DNA of 64,000 bases from Haladaptatus sp. DYF46 (GTDB lineage: Archaea; Halobacteriota; Halobacteria; Halobacteriales; Haladaptataceae). Below are positions 1-8,728 of this stretch, one piece after another. Position 1 is the first letter of the stretch, and each line of letters begins with the position of its first letter. Below the pieces are notes generated by a model. The model did not search any database and was not told where the DNA came from. It was given only the letters and a program-made list of their open reading frames with translations. Location of the stretch: contig NZ_JAJFAY010000009.1 in the NCBI RefSeq assembly GCF_021083305.1, forward strand, positions 1 through 64,000, in the 5' to 3' direction. The position numbers and the translations under genes are program-made.

Positions 1-114
1 CACACACCGAGGGCACCAGCAAGGGCATTTCGTCGTGAAATCATACGTTGATAATTTTTGTCAAAGCATAATAAAACACTCGCTCATACCGATTTCTATG
101 CATTGAGAGCACCA

Positions 115-146
115 GTCTCAACTTCTGGTGTACTGGAAGTTGAGAC
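115..146. repeat. Perfect 11-bp hairpin in the IS left end
   Basis: The arms GTCTCAACTTC (115-125) and GAAGTTGAGAC (136-146) are perfect reverse complements with a 10-base loop. In the decayed copies near 14705 and 22270 the left arm survives while the right arm has diverged. It may be a transposon end, a fold-back structure or a terminator for reading through the element. Confidence 0.6.
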
Positions 147-323
147 TACACCCAGTATAGAGAGCCCAGAATGCGCGATATTAGCCAATTCACCTGCTGC
201 AAGCGCTTCAAATTGAGGTCCAGGGATCGATTTTGATTACTACTCTAACTTTTCCCCGGGTTAGTGACCGGCCGGATCAGCGCTGCCGCTGATCACCTGG
301 CGTTCATTGGCTCAAAATCTGTT

Positions 324-1988
324 CTAGCCGATCCCAGTTTGCTTCAACAGTGTAAGGACCGTGTTTGCGGTCACAACTGGTGACCGCTTGTATTCGCCAG
401 TCACTTCGACCTGCACAAGGAGATCGACTGTTCGCCAAATTGAGTACAGCAAGCACGCGAATGCAAAGTAGAAGAATCGAAGGACGAAATTCTTCGAGGT
501 TGTGGCGGCCATGAACCGTTTGACGCTCTTGTAGCCACTCTCGATCTCCCACCGATATCCATACTCTCGCAACAGACTGGGATCACCATTCGTCATGAAC
601 ACCGAATACTGCCGATAATCCGTACAATTGGAGTTGTTCCTTCGTCGGTACACTAGCGTCGTTTCGTGCCGCTCATCATTATTCAAGAGAAGATTGCGAT
701 TCGTCACATACCGATCCTGATCCCACTGAAGTAGCCGCCGTGCTTGGGCTTGTTCACTCGTCTGCATCCGTTTCGGCACAACATACCGGAGCCCACGCTG
801 GTCAATTTCCTCCAGGATTTGTTGACTGTCGAACTCTCGATCCATTAGGACATTATCGACGAGGACCTGCTCTTGGGCGGAATCTAAGAGATCTCGGACA
901 ATCTCTAACCGAGAATCACCCTTCCGAACTGGCCGAGCGTCCAAGACGATGGGTACTGCATTACCGACAATCTGGATTGTTGCCCACTGGTAAGCGTACT
1001 CACCGTCTTTCGTACCAATGATTTTGTCTTCCTGCCCCGTTCGATCCCCGGTGAATGGATCGTCTTCGGTCGTATCGATTGCGACAATTCCTGCCCGATG
1101 GAACGCGTCTGTTTCGGCAACTCGGTCAAGTAACCGACCAACCGCCTCGCGATACATTTCACGGATTTCGGGGATAGAGAGATCACGAAGGTGCGTGCGG
1201 TGGGTATGTCCGAGTGGCGTCCGCTCCCGTTGTGATTCGAGTGTGAAACTTCGTGCACCTTCATTTGCGGCCAAGTTCTCGCGAAGTCCAAGATACGTCT
1301 GCAAATCCCAAAACGCGTTGGCGTGAATTTCATGGTATGAGTTACGGTTGAGCGAGAAAGCGGGATAGACGATTCGCCCAATTTGGTTGGTAAGTTTGTC
1401 AGCACGAGCTAGGAATGTTTGTTCATCAGGGTTAGTCTCGTCATCCTTTCGATAAGGGTATGATGGATGCGATAGCGTTAGCGGAGTATCGATGTTTCTT
1501 CGTTCCGCTTGTTTGAGGATGATTCGTGCACTCTCAGCAACTGTCTCCTGAAGCTCAGTTGAAAATCGATAATGCCATGTTCGCCACAACGTTGACTGGT
1601 CAGGCACAGTCTCGAAGTCTAGGTACTCGCAAAGTAACGGATGCTGGTGAAGATACTCAGCGAGGGAGGTTTCATGCTCCCAACCATGGAGTTCTTTAAG
1701 CACGAAGGTACGCATCAACTGCTCCATCTCGTAGTATGATGAGCCAGTATACCGATCATAAGGCTGGAGATCAAGATAGGCAAGTGGAAGGTTAACAACG
1801 AAGAATTCAATGGATTCGTGAACATCGTGATCGAACCAGACAGACGCAATCGTTCGAACATCTTCTTCAAGTGCATCGAGTGAACTTCGGTCGTACAACG
1901 CTGTTGTGTTGTATGCTGGCCAGTGAAAGTGTTCTTTTCTTGCAATCGTTTGGAAGACATCGCGATGGGATTCTCTTACTGTTGGCAT
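324..1988 (-). CDS. DDE transposase, IS4 superfamily
   Basis: The protein of about 554 residues should catalyse transposition of the surrounding element. The DDE triad can be read: the first Asp is in the context AIDTTEDDPF (about residue 305), the second in LMDREFDS (about 383), and the Glu lies in YRWEIESGYKSVK (about 482). That last motif matches the Y-(2)-R-(3)-E-(6)-K signature of IS4-type transposases. The first 300 residues form a long N-terminal extension. The start is the ATG at 1988; a TTG at 2036 would add 16 residues. No frameshift or stop is seen, so this copy may be active. Fragments of close relatives lie at 6430-6500, 6830-6910, 7560-7660, 26470-26580 and 27180-27245. Confidence 0.85.
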   Translation of the reverse strand: MPTVRESHRDVFQTIARKEHFHWPAYNTTALYDRSSLDALEEDVRTIASVWFDHDVHESIEFFVVNLPLAYLDLQPYDRYTGSSYYEMEQLMRTFVLKELHGWEHETSLAEYLHQHPLLCEYLDFETVPDQSTLWRTWHYRFSTELQETVAESARIILKQAERRNIDTPLTLSHPSYPYRKDDETNPDEQTFLARADKLTNQIGRIVYPAFSLNRNSYHEIHANAFWDLQTYLGLRENLAANEGARSFTLESQRERTPLGHTHRTHLRDLSIPEIREMYREAVGRLLDRVAETDAFHRAGIVAIDTTEDDPFTGDRTGQEDKIIGTKDGEYAYQWATIQIVGNAVPIVLDARPVRKGDSRLEIVRDLLDSAQEQVLVDNVLMDREFDSQQILEEIDQRGLRYVVPKRMQTSEQAQARRLLQWDQDRYVTNRNLLLNNDERHETTLVYRRRNNSNCTDYRQYSVFMTNGDPSLLREYGYRWEIESGYKSVKRFMAATTSKNFVLRFFYFAFACLLYSIWRTVDLLVQVEVTGEYKRSPVVTANTVLTLLKQTGIG

Positions 1989-2048
1989 TTTCCGAGTAGG
2001 TACATCCAGGGTTGGAAAGCCGCGCCAGTTTTGCAATTTGACTAGCCT

Positions 2049-2672
2049 CTAACCAATGTACTTAGACGAGATTTGTTTTAGTATCCATTCTGGAGATATT
2101 ATCCATCGGAATATACTACCGACAGAGAACCCAATAAGCAAGATTGGCAGGCCGAGAATGAGAGCACTTTCCATGCCCCAGACAATCGCATCTGAGAGCG
2201 GCATCGGCCCGAAGTGCAGTCCCGGTTTATGTGGGGTCACAACAAGTACTGGGTTCCCCACCCGGTTCACGAAGAGGCCGAATATCGGCCCCATTACGAG
2301 GCCAGCAGTCGGGAATAGCCCACTGTTCAAGTATGAACTTACAGTTGCTCCAAGTAGTAATACAATTGCTCCCGAGACGAGAATCGGATGGAAAGAACCC
2401 TGGTATAAGCTCTTCCCCCAGTCGGTGAGTCGGGAATACGAAGGGGGGTGAAGAACAACATTGCTTCCGGCGGTCACTCCAGTTGGAGCGTATTGGATCT
2501 CCGTAACCGCCACGAGCCCACAAACCATAGCAGTGCTTCCCAGAGTAAGAATCCAGATCCACCGAGAGAGTCGGGAATACCGCCCTAGAAGTAGGACTCG
2601 TCTTGCAGCTAGAATTGACCACAGCCATCCCAGTCTACTCCCGCTTAATCGATTCTGAATTGATTTGGACAT
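2049..2672 (-). CDS. Four-helix membrane protein, unknown function
   Basis: This 207-residue protein has about four hydrophobic stretches (near residues 38-58, 93-115, 117-138 and 160-190), and the N-terminus is basic. I do not recognise the family. It ends just before the transposase region and begins 52 bases downstream of a small membrane protein gene on the same strand. It may therefore belong to the 3788-2049 transcription unit headed by a winged-helix regulator. The ATG at 2672 is the only sensible start. Confidence 0.6.
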   Translation of the reverse strand: MSKSIQNRLSGSRLGWLWSILAARRVLLLGRYSRLSRWIWILTLGSTAMVCGLVAVTEIQYAPTGVTAGSNVVLHPPSYSRLTDWGKSLYQGSFHPILVSGAIVLLLGATVSSYLNSGLFPTAGLVMGPIFGLFVNRVGNPVLVVTPHKPGLHFGPMPLSDAIVWGMESALILGLPILLIGFSVGSIFRWIISPEWILKQISSKYIG

Positions 2673-2723
2673 TGTTTTGTGTTTGTATTGATTGGGTACG
2701 TTTTAATTTTTCAACGACTCGTG

Positions 2724-3041
2724 TTATGCTTGTGTGAATCCATACAGGATGAGAACAAGTCCAACCACGTTCAGCAGTTGGGACGCGAGGATATTGTACG
2801 ATGGGATGAGCGTTCCCGACAACTGAATTATAACTTCTATAACAAACGGAACGGTTGTCAGAAACAGAGTCCCGATAGTTAGGCAAAGAAGCCGTTGACT
2901 CTTGTTTCGGACATATCCCCGAAATCCGTGGTATGCAACAATGAGACCGACAACTGCAACGACTCCCGCAACAGCTAGTGCGACAAACTCCCACGAAAGT
3001 GCGACACGGCCCAAAGCGAGTATGATTTGATTCACCATCAC
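2724..3041 (-). CDS. Small three-helix membrane protein (DUF7521-like)
   Basis: This 105-residue protein has hydrophobic segments near residues 17-40, 50-72 and 83-102. A polar loop after the first helix reads YHGFRGYVRNKSQRLL. The layout and loop recall small haloarchaeal membrane proteins that sit beside winged-helix regulators (annotated DUF7521 in recent genomes, from memory). The next gene upstream, at 3123-3437, encodes a paralogue with the same loop, GHRGIRRYVETREQGIL. Both follow a regulator gene on the same strand, which suggests one operon. The molecular function is unknown. Confidence 0.65.
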   Translation of the reverse strand: MMVNQIILALGRVALSWEFVALAVAGVVAVVGLIVAYHGFRGYVRNKSQRLLCLTIGTLFLTTVPFVIEVIIQLSGTLIPSYNILASQLLNVVGLVLILYGFTQA

Positions 3042-3122
3042 TCAGTGCTCCCTCGCTCGATGAGCGAACCACACGATAGTCTCTGCTTGCTGCAACGATC
3101 GGATTTCGGTGAGTTCGCGTGT

Positions 3123-3437
3123 TTATGTGTCATAAATTGTAACGAGGATGACGACGAGGCCAACAAGTCGAATGAGATCGACAAACGCTGCTATTGCTGG
3201 TCCGGGCAAAGCAGTGGCCGTTACTAACACGACGTCGATACCAATGGGAGCTCCACTCAGAAGCACTATACCGATTGTGAGTAACAGGATACCTTGCTCT
3301 CGCGTTTCTACATATCGGCGGATTCCACGGTGTCCAATGACGAGTGAGAGAACAATCGAGATGAACAGACTGACAAACAGCATCAGTACCGCTCCCGCTG
3401 TCCTGGTCATCACCTGGAGGAAAAAGTGTACAATCAT
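3123..3437 (-). CDS. Small three-helix membrane protein, paralogue of 2724-3041
   Basis: This 104-residue membrane protein matches its downstream neighbour in length, helix positions and the basic loop GHRGIRRYVETREQ that follows the first helix. The start lies only 6 bases beyond the stop of the winged-helix gene at 3444-3788, so the two are almost certainly co-transcribed. A membrane protein of similar size overlaps another winged-helix gene at 56514-57268, which suggests regulator and membrane protein act together. No enzymatic motif is visible. Confidence 0.65.
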   Translation of the reverse strand: MIVHFFLQVMTRTAGAVLMLFVSLFISIVLSLVIGHRGIRRYVETREQGILLLTIGIVLLSGAPIGIDVVLVTATALPGPAIAAFVDLIRLVGLVVILVTIYDT

Positions 3438-3443
3438 AGTATG

Positions 3444-3788
3444 CTAGATCTCCTCCACAAGGGTCGAGAACCGGTCAGCAACGCTCTTTTCTGTTCGAGT
3501 AATTTCGACAGTATACGTTCCGTCTTCGAGACGGATATTCACTGCTTCAAGCCGAGTCTCATACGTTTTGTAATGGTGACCATCCGGGTCAAGTTGCTGC
3601 TCAACCACGAGCAGGTCGTTCTCTTCGAGACGTTCGATCCGGCGGTACACCGTCGGAAGTGATGCATCGCACTGGTTGCTCAATTCATTTGCAGACATCG
3701 GTTCAATGCTGGCGGTTGCGAGGATGTCACGTGCGTACGCGTCATCGAGGAGATCAGCGATCTCTGTAAGGTCACTGTCCTCGCTCAT
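3444..3788 (-). CDS. Winged-helix transcriptional regulator (ArsR-like)
   Basis: This 114-residue protein has a winged-helix DNA-binding domain at about residues 18-75. The recognition helix reads SANELSNQCDASLPTVYRRIERLEENDLL, and the wing is followed by a short tail. The fold resembles ArsR-type haloarchaeal regulators with no metal-binding cysteine pair. It is the first gene of a unit encoding two small membrane proteins. The regulator at 56514-56951 has a closely similar helix (AEELAEECDVSVPTIYRHVNELQEHGFL) and likewise precedes a small membrane protein. Its regulatory target is unknown; autoregulation is plausible. Confidence 0.75.
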   Translation of the reverse strand: MSEDSDLTEIADLLDDAYARDILATASIEPMSANELSNQCDASLPTVYRRIERLEENDLLVVEQQLDPDGHHYKTYETRLEAVNIRLEDGTYTVEITRTEKSVADRFSTLVEEI

Positions 3789-4124
3789 CTGTTAATATCC
3801 AGTCGGTTGTATCCGAGTATACGAGTGGTCGTCGTGAATACACGTCTATTTGAAACACGAACAGGGGATTATAAAACCCAGTGGACGGGTTTCTGGCCGA
3901 GAAAGTGTGCAGTCCAAGTTAATGAATCATCGACAGAATCACTGTTTGATACCAGATAATGATCGAATGCAGTACAAGTAAATCATCACGGCACTACGCA
4001 GTCTCGGAAATCGCTACTGGAGAATTGTTATCTCAGACCAACTGTACCAACCATCCAGAGTGGAATTGCCTGAAGGACACCCCAATGAAAGTAACCGCAC
4101 AAAATACCGGTGGGGGTTATTAAT
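3789..4124. other. Divergent intergenic region, 336 bases
   Basis: This lies between the winged-helix gene reading left and the ABC cassette reading right. A TATA-like ATTATAAAA sits at 3868-3876. No ORF or clear repeat is seen. Promoters for both directions are expected here. Confidence 0.4.
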
Positions 4125-5036
4125 ATGGCAGTTCTTGAATTACAGAACCTCACAAAACAATTCGGAGGAACCACCGTCGTAGATAACATCAATCTCCATG
4201 TCGAGCAGGGTGAAGTGTTTGGATTCCTTGGGCCAAACGGTGCAGGCAAATCAACGACCATCAACATGCTGCTCGATTTCGTTCGGCCAACAAGCGGAGA
4301 CATTGCTGTGTTTGGCCAGAACCCAACACTCAGCTCTCGTGCTGTACGCGAGCGTATCGGTGTTCTCCCGGAAGGCTACAATCTATATGATCGACTGAGC
4401 GCGCGAAAGCACATCACTCTCGCCATCGAAATGAAACGAAGTAACGAAAATCCGGACGAAATTCTACAACGAGTTGGTCTCACTGCCAACGCAGAACAAC
4501 CAGTCGGCAACTTCTCAAAGGGAATGCAACAGCGCCTTGCCCTCGGAATGGCCCTCGTCGGTCGTCCCGATCTTCTCATTCTTGACGAACCAACGTCTGG
4601 ATTAGATCCGAATTGGGTTCACCAACTTCGAGAGATCATTAGAGACGAAGCCGATCGGGGAGCAACCATTTTCTTTTCCAGTCACGTTCTCGAGCAGGTT
4701 GAAGCGGTCTGTGACCGGATCGCGATCATGCAGAGCGGAGAAATCGTTGCTCTCGATTCTCTTGAAGGTCTTCGAGAAACGACCGGACAGAATCCCACTC
4801 TCGTACTCTCGGTTGAATCAGTTCCAAAAACCCACACCATTGACACAATCGAAGGTGTTGAAGACGTGATGGCGACCGATGATACGTTTCACATTGTTTA
4901 CTCTGATTCACGAGCGAAAGCTGCGGCCATTAGTACAATTGAGGAGGCAGGGATAACTATCACGGATATTGGCGTGAAAGAAGCGTCTTTAGAGCAGATT
5001 TTCACCAAACACACACTGAATGGTGAGACGGCATGA
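4125..5036 (+). CDS. ABC-2 type transporter ATP-binding protein
   Basis: This 303-residue ATPase should power export by the permease encoded next to it. Visible motifs are Walker A GPNGAGKST (about 36-44), an ABC signature in NFSKGMQQRLALGMALV (about 128-144), Walker B LLILDEPTSGLDP (about 149) and the switch His in FFSSHVLEQ. A C-terminal domain of about 90 residues follows, as in CcmA/drug-resistance exporters. The ATG at 4125 gives the usual N-terminus (MAVLELQNLTKQFG); a GTG 15 bases upstream is less likely. Its stop overlaps the permease start in ATGA. The ATPase at 10561-11523 is a clear paralogue. The substrate is unknown. Confidence 0.9.
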   Translation: MAVLELQNLTKQFGGTTVVDNINLHVEQGEVFGFLGPNGAGKSTTINMLLDFVRPTSGDIAVFGQNPTLSSRAVRERIGVLPEGYNLYDRLSARKHITLAIEMKRSNENPDEILQRVGLTANAEQPVGNFSKGMQQRLALGMALVGRPDLLILDEPTSGLDPNWVHQLREIIRDEADRGATIFFSSHVLEQVEAVCDRIAIMQSGEIVALDSLEGLRETTGQNPTLVLSVESVPKTHTIDTIEGVEDVMATDDTFHIVYSDSRAKAAAISTIEEAGITITDIGVKEASLEQIFTKHTLNGETA

Positions 5037-5896
5037 GTCATAGTGGAAGTCGACTCCAGTCCATAATTAAAAAGGAATTTCAAAATGTTGTACGATCACG
5101 ACTCCTTTGGGGGCTCGTCGGAATACTGACCATCTATGGTTGTGTGCAGTCAATTGAATTCAATCGCCAGTTAGCACAGGGAACCATGAGCGGTCCGAAC
5201 CGTCTTGCGACAACGGCAATTGCCGCTAATCTTCGACCAATCATTCCGATCGTGGCACTGATCATCGGCTACAATGCAATCACCGGCGAGCGAGAATCGG
5301 GTAGTCTTCGGGTTCTTTTGAGTCTCCCAACAACCCGCCGGGAAATCGTTTTGGGAGCATATTTGAGCCGAGTTGGGGTATTAGCTCTCACGATCCCCAT
5401 TGTGATACTCCTCTCTGTCGCTGTCATTGTGTATCAGATTGGGAGCTTCGCAATTGGACCACTCGTTGTTATTGTAGGGTTGGTACTGCTATATGGGTTA
5501 GCGTGGACTGGGATCGCGATTGGGATTTCAGCGGGCGTTAGTACTCGATTTCGGGCGGTTGCAGGTGTCTTCGGGATTTTTGCTGTTTTCCACATGTTTT
5601 GGAGGACAGTGATACTCCCAGTCTTCGCTCTGCTGTTTACAGGAAGTACAAGGACAGGTGGGCTAGAATTGATCGAGATTGCGAATGGACCGACGTGGTA
5701 TGTGTATATACAACGGCTGAATCCGGTGAAAGCATTCGACGGTGCACGAGTCTATTTCCCGTCGCTGATGTCGAACGGGAGCATATCACTTGAAGGTCAC
5801 AGTCCGGACGTGTTTGGGATCTGTATGCTGATTGGTTATGCCATACTTCCTGTTATGATCGGATATTATCGATTCAATCGTGTTGACTTGGAGTGA
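5033..5896 (+). CDS. ABC-2 type transporter permease
   Basis: This 287-residue membrane protein has about six hydrophobic segments. An N-terminal cytoplasmic stretch (LQSIIKKEFQNVVRSR) and a motif after the second helix (GERESGSLRVLLSLPTTRREIVLGAYLSR) are typical of ABC-2 permeases. The start overlaps the ATPase stop by four bases, so the two are translationally coupled. The same cytoplasmic motif appears in the second cassette (GERASGSLNLLLNLPHTRRDVVLGKL). It probably exports a lipid, peptide or small molecule; nothing in the sequence defines which. Confidence 0.88.
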   Translation: MSHSGSRLQSIIKKEFQNVVRSRLLWGLVGILTIYGCVQSIEFNRQLAQGTMSGPNRLATTAIAANLRPIIPIVALIIGYNAITGERESGSLRVLLSLPTTRREIVLGAYLSRVGVLALTIPIVILLSVAVIVYQIGSFAIGPLVVIVGLVLLYGLAWTGIAIGISAGVSTRFRAVAGVFGIFAVFHMFWRTVILPVFALLFTGSTRTGGLELIEIANGPTWYVYIQRLNPVKAFDGARVYFPSLMSNGSISLEGHSPDVFGICMLIGYAILPVMIGYYRFNRVDLE

Positions 5897-5900
5897 GTTA

Positions 5901-6293
5901 ATGAACGACATCTCCCCCACAGGTAGGAAGTTTTGTAATCGACGGTTGGCAATCACGATAGTGGTGATTGGCGCTATTATTGGCGGAGGCTATCTAACAG
6001 TTGTTGCCCCTGATGCAACGGCAAAAGGATCGACCCACCCGGAGAATCTCGCTGGTGACTCGACGTTTGAAGTAACAGTGAAAAACACAGGATTACAGTC
6101 ATGCACGTTGCAATTAGAGCTCGAACTGTATTCAGCCTCATTAGCGAGCGGATCAATGGTCGATCGTAAAATGGTTCGGAAAACGGTACTCGCTGGGGGT
6201 GAGAAGCGAACATATACAGTACGGATGCAGAACGTGCCGACATCTGCTGAGTCCGTCTTGTATCGGATTCAATGTGCCAATGCACTAGTTTGA
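5901..6293 (+). CDS. Membrane-anchored extracytoplasmic protein
   Basis: This 130-residue protein has one N-terminal hydrophobic helix (about residues 16-38). An outward-facing domain follows that is rich in beta-type sequence (STFEVTVKNTGLQSCTLQLELELYS), like small immunoglobulin-like or CARDB-like domains. It starts 4 bases after the permease stop, so it is probably the third gene of the ABC cassette. It may be a surface accessory subunit. The family is not recognised with confidence. Two cysteines (in QSCTL and IQCAN) could form a disulfide. Confidence 0.6.
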   Translation: MNDISPTGRKFCNRRLAITIVVIGAIIGGGYLTVVAPDATAKGSTHPENLAGDSTFEVTVKNTGLQSCTLQLELELYSASLASGSMVDRKMVRKTVLAGGEKRTYTVRMQNVPTSAESVLYRIQCANALV

Positions 6294-6360
6294 CTCGTAT
6301 GTGAACCACCAGGAATGATGATTGGAGGTTCGACCAAGCGAGATTGCCGATGCAGTGAGA

Positions 6361-6500
6361 GAGTCAGTCTCAACTTCTGGCGCCAGTTGACTGATCGACC
6401 CAGAGCTGTGGCTCATCGACTGGCATTTATTGTATCGTACCGCAGTTCTAGCCGAATCTTGTCTGCTCCAGCAGCGTGAGAACCATGTTTGCCGTTATAA
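6361..6500 (-). pseudogene. Decayed IS remnant: left end and transposase C-terminus
   Basis: GTCTCAACTTCTGG at the left matches the IS left end near 115. Bases 6449-6500, read on the minus strand, give LITANMVLTLLEQTRFG and a stop. This corresponds to the C-terminus TANTVLTLLKQTGIG of the intact transposase. The part between is shorter than in the intact element, so the copy carries deletions. Confidence 0.7.
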
Positions 6501-6552
6501 GTTTCTTTAATCTTCGTCGATCGTTAAATAGTGTCGGACAATAATGCTGTGT

Positions 6553-6753
6553 ATGAAGTACCGCACACGGTCGCGTATCCGTATCCTTATCGGTCTTGTT
6601 GTAGCTCTCCCTATTTTTACCAACTATTGGTTTGGTTGGCCAGAGATCAAACCATATCTCGAAATGGCAGTAGTAACGATAGCTGCTTTACTTTTAGTTT
6701 TAGGATGGGCATACTACGATGTCTTCGCCCAGAGAAACTCGCAAAACACGTAG
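6553..6753 (+). CDS. Small membrane protein, unknown function
   Basis: This 66-residue protein has two hydrophobic stretches (about 8-25 and 35-54) and basic ends (MKYRTRSRIRI at the start). It sits between two transposon remnants, so it could be a leftover, but the frame is intact. The ATG at 6553 is preferred over an ATG three codons upstream. I do not recognise the family. Confidence 0.4.
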   Translation: MKYRTRSRIRILIGLVVALPIFTNYWFGWPEIKPYLEMAVVTIAALLLVLGWAYYDVFAQRNSQNT

Positions 6754-6829
6754 TTTGCGTCCCCCACATCGTGAACGAATTCATCGAGAACACTAATCCC
6801 AACTATTGTCCAAGGTGCATATTTGCCCC

Positions 6830-6910
6830 AATGATCTTGATTTTATGGCCTGCTCGATCGCCGATGAACGGATTGTCCTCCGTCAGATCAATCGCGATGA
6901 TTCCAGCGTT
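6830..6910 (-). pseudogene. Decayed IS remnant around the first catalytic Asp
   Basis: Read on the minus strand this gives AGIIAIDLTEDNPFIGDRAG followed by IKIIGA. It corresponds to AGIVAIDTTEDDPFTGDRTGQEDKIIGT around the first catalytic Asp of the intact transposase at 324-1988. The fragment is isolated and shows how far related copies have been broken up. Confidence 0.7.
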
Positions 6911-6965
6911 CTAGTCATACGAGGATCCCGGAGTTAATATATGCCAAAATACTGGTTGTTATAGT

Positions 6966-7295
6966 ATGGTTGAAGAACGGACACGGCGACTAGGTGGCTT
7001 CGCCACCCGATATGGAATCTTCTACCCGGGCCTTGCGACTGGGTGTTCCTACCTCACGAGCACGATTCTCGCGGCAAGTTTCGAAATCACCCTATTCATC
7101 GTATTCGCGATAGCCGCCGTCTTGACCGGGTTCAGCGCGATGAGTGGCCCGTCGTCGAACGATCCAGTTCATGCTCAAGGCGGGTTCTTCGGCACGGTTG
7201 ACGCTGGGGAAAACTGGGGAATTACTGCTATTGTCAAACTGGTCCTGTTCGACATAGGAATGGCGGTGGTGCTCACCATCTACACTTTCGCATGA
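6966..7295 (+). CDS. Small membrane protein, unknown function
   Basis: This 109-residue protein has two probable helices (about 25-62 as a long hydrophobic stretch, and 86-108). A Gly/Asp-rich loop lies between them (MSGPSSNDPVHAQGGFFGTVDAGENWG). The ATG at 6966 follows a short AT-rich stretch. It lies between two transposon remnants. I do not recognise it. Codon use looks haloarchaeal and the frame is clean, so it may be a real gene. Confidence 0.45.
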   Translation: MVEERTRRLGGFATRYGIFYPGLATGCSYLTSTILAASFEITLFIVFAIAAVLTGFSAMSGPSSNDPVHAQGGFFGTVDAGENWGITAIVKLVLFDIGMAVVLTIYTFA

Positions 7296-7439
7296 GCTAA
7301 GCCCTGGGTGAGTACTGTCGCAAGATCCTCCTCTCAACGTATTCTATATATTGAGATTGCCAACCTCAACAGTAGATCCTAAGGAAATTTCTAAAATAAT
7401 GAGTCGGCTATCTGTTGTCCAATTTCGGCGTCAAACTGC

Positions 7440-7660
7440 AATGCTAGCGTTCGACACCGGATGGAGGGGAATACGTCGGCAAGTGATGATGGATACCTCT
7501 CGCATGCAAGCTCGGCAATCACCATACTACACTCATGTTCTGACTGTCGATTAACCGGCAATACAAGACGATCGGTACTGCACTGCCAACAAGTTGGATT
7601 GTCGTCTACTAGTAGGTATGCTCACAGCCTCTCGTCTCGATAATTTTGGCTTCATACTCG
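7440..7660 (-). pseudogene. Decayed IS remnant, middle of transposase
   Basis: Bases 7557-7652 read on the minus strand give AKIIETRGCEHTY, two stops, then TTIQLVGSAVPIVL. This matches DKIIGTKDGEYAYQWATIQIVGNAVPIVLD of the intact transposase. The flank 7440-7556 may belong to the same remnant but is too diverged to align by eye. Confidence 0.65.
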
Positions 7661-7762
7661 TGAGAGTGTAAATAGGACGAACGCCCTCCGTACGCAGTGC
7701 GCATTGCTCAGAGATTGAGGAATGGAAAATAATACAAACCAGACATGATAATAAAGGAGTGT

Positions 7763-8728
7763 ATGCCATTCACCCCCTTTCACTTCGGTCCAACCCTCCT
7801 ATTTGGCTATCCTCTTCGACGACGGCTCGATTTCGGAACATTTCTTATTGCAAGTGTGATCCTCGATGTTCGCGCCATACTGGTGTTCTTCGGAATTGTT
7901 TCAGGACCTAACCATGGACCGTTACATAATACCCTTCTTGGAGCATTCGCTGTTGCGCTTGTGTTTGCAGGGATTGTCGTTCTATGTTCCCGTCAGTTTC
8001 CATGGGTTGCCCAACATGTGAGTTCACGACCAGAATCAATATCATGCGTCGTCCTCGCGAGCGTGGCAGGGACATGGTCGCACGTCATCCTCGATGCCTT
8101 CACCCATCCCAACCTGCAACCGTTCTATCCACTCGCTGGAAATCCACTGTATGGCCTAGTCGACCCATTCACCATTTATGCACTTTGCGCCCTCAGTTTT
8201 GTTCTGTTTATCGGCTTGGTTGGGGTCACTTTGATCCGAACAATGCGGAAACATGGTCTCAGCTATTACAAATCCCAAGATCAAATATGGAAAGTAAGTA
8301 TCACATTAGGGATTGTGATCGGGATGGTAGTGGGAGCGGCCGCCGCTGCAGGGGCAGCCTCTACAATAAGTGCGGTATCGGGGATCGGATCGCCCGACGT
8401 AACGGTCGAACGCGTTAATGAGACACATGCAGCAGTTTCATGGACGACTGACAGGCCAACGTCTGGCTACCTCAAGACAGAGGTGTCTCATCAATGCGGA
8501 CCAGCATGGGGGAATAGAATATCAACGAAGAGATTTAACGACACCTCCGTGGCACGAACCCATCTTGTTGTCGCACCGATTTACGATCTCAAATCACAAG
8601 TGAACCAAACAACTATTGGTGGAGAAACACCGCTAAAATGGTACCAAGTAGAGGCAGTATCAGTTGATGGAGAAGAGGTGGTTGGAACACCTGTCGTGAG
8701 TCGCAATCTCAGTCAAACCTGCCGATGA
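7763..8728 (+). CDS. DUF457/YbcI-type membrane protein with C-terminal FnIII-like domain
   Basis: This protein has 321 residues. The N-terminal half resembles the LexA-regulated, membrane-bound metal-dependent hydrolase family (DUF457). Its polar residues recur in MPFTPFHFGPTLL, NHGPLHNTLLGAF and GTWSHVILDAFTHP, spread over about five helices; the His and Asp residues are candidate metal ligands. A further helix (about 180-205) leads to an outward domain of about 110 residues, beginning SPDVTVERVNETHAAVSWTTDRPTSGY, which reads like a fibronectin type III domain. The start at 7763 gives the family's MPFTPFHFGP; an ATG six codons earlier is less likely. A second DUF457-type protein is encoded at 63016-63588. 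The substrate is unknown. Confidence 0.75.
   Translation: MPFTPFHFGPTLLFGYPLRRRLDFGTFLIASVILDVRAILVFFGIVSGPNHGPLHNTLLGAFAVALVFAGIVVLCSRQFPWVAQHVSSRPESISCVVLASVAGTWSHVILDAFTHPNLQPFYPLAGNPLYGLVDPFTIYALCALSFVLFIGLVGVTLIRTMRKHGLSYYKSQDQIWKVSITLGIVIGMVVGAAAAAGAASTISAVSGIGSPDVTVERVNETHAAVSWTTDRPTSGYLKTEVSHQCGPAWGNRISTKRFNDTSVARTHLVVAPIYDLKSQVNQTTIGGETPLKWYQVEAVSVDGEEVVGTPVVSRNLSQTCR

Larger units (their letters stand above)
96..2045 (-). mobile_element. IS4-superfamily insertion sequence (ends unresolved)
   Basis: The element holds a transposase gene on the minus strand and, downstream of it, a 220-base non-coding end. That end reappears in decayed form elsewhere in the window (about 14685-14850, 22250-22400 and 26300-26600). 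The left limit is set where similarity to those copies begins, near TATGCATTGAGAG. I could not find matching terminal inverted repeats or a target duplication. The right limit is only a guess placed before the next gene, so the right end may be truncated. Confidence 0.6.

Noticed and set aside
324..2036. TTG start at 2036 for the transposase
   Set aside because: The ATG at 1988 is a better start, and the extra 16 residues contain nothing typical of the family.
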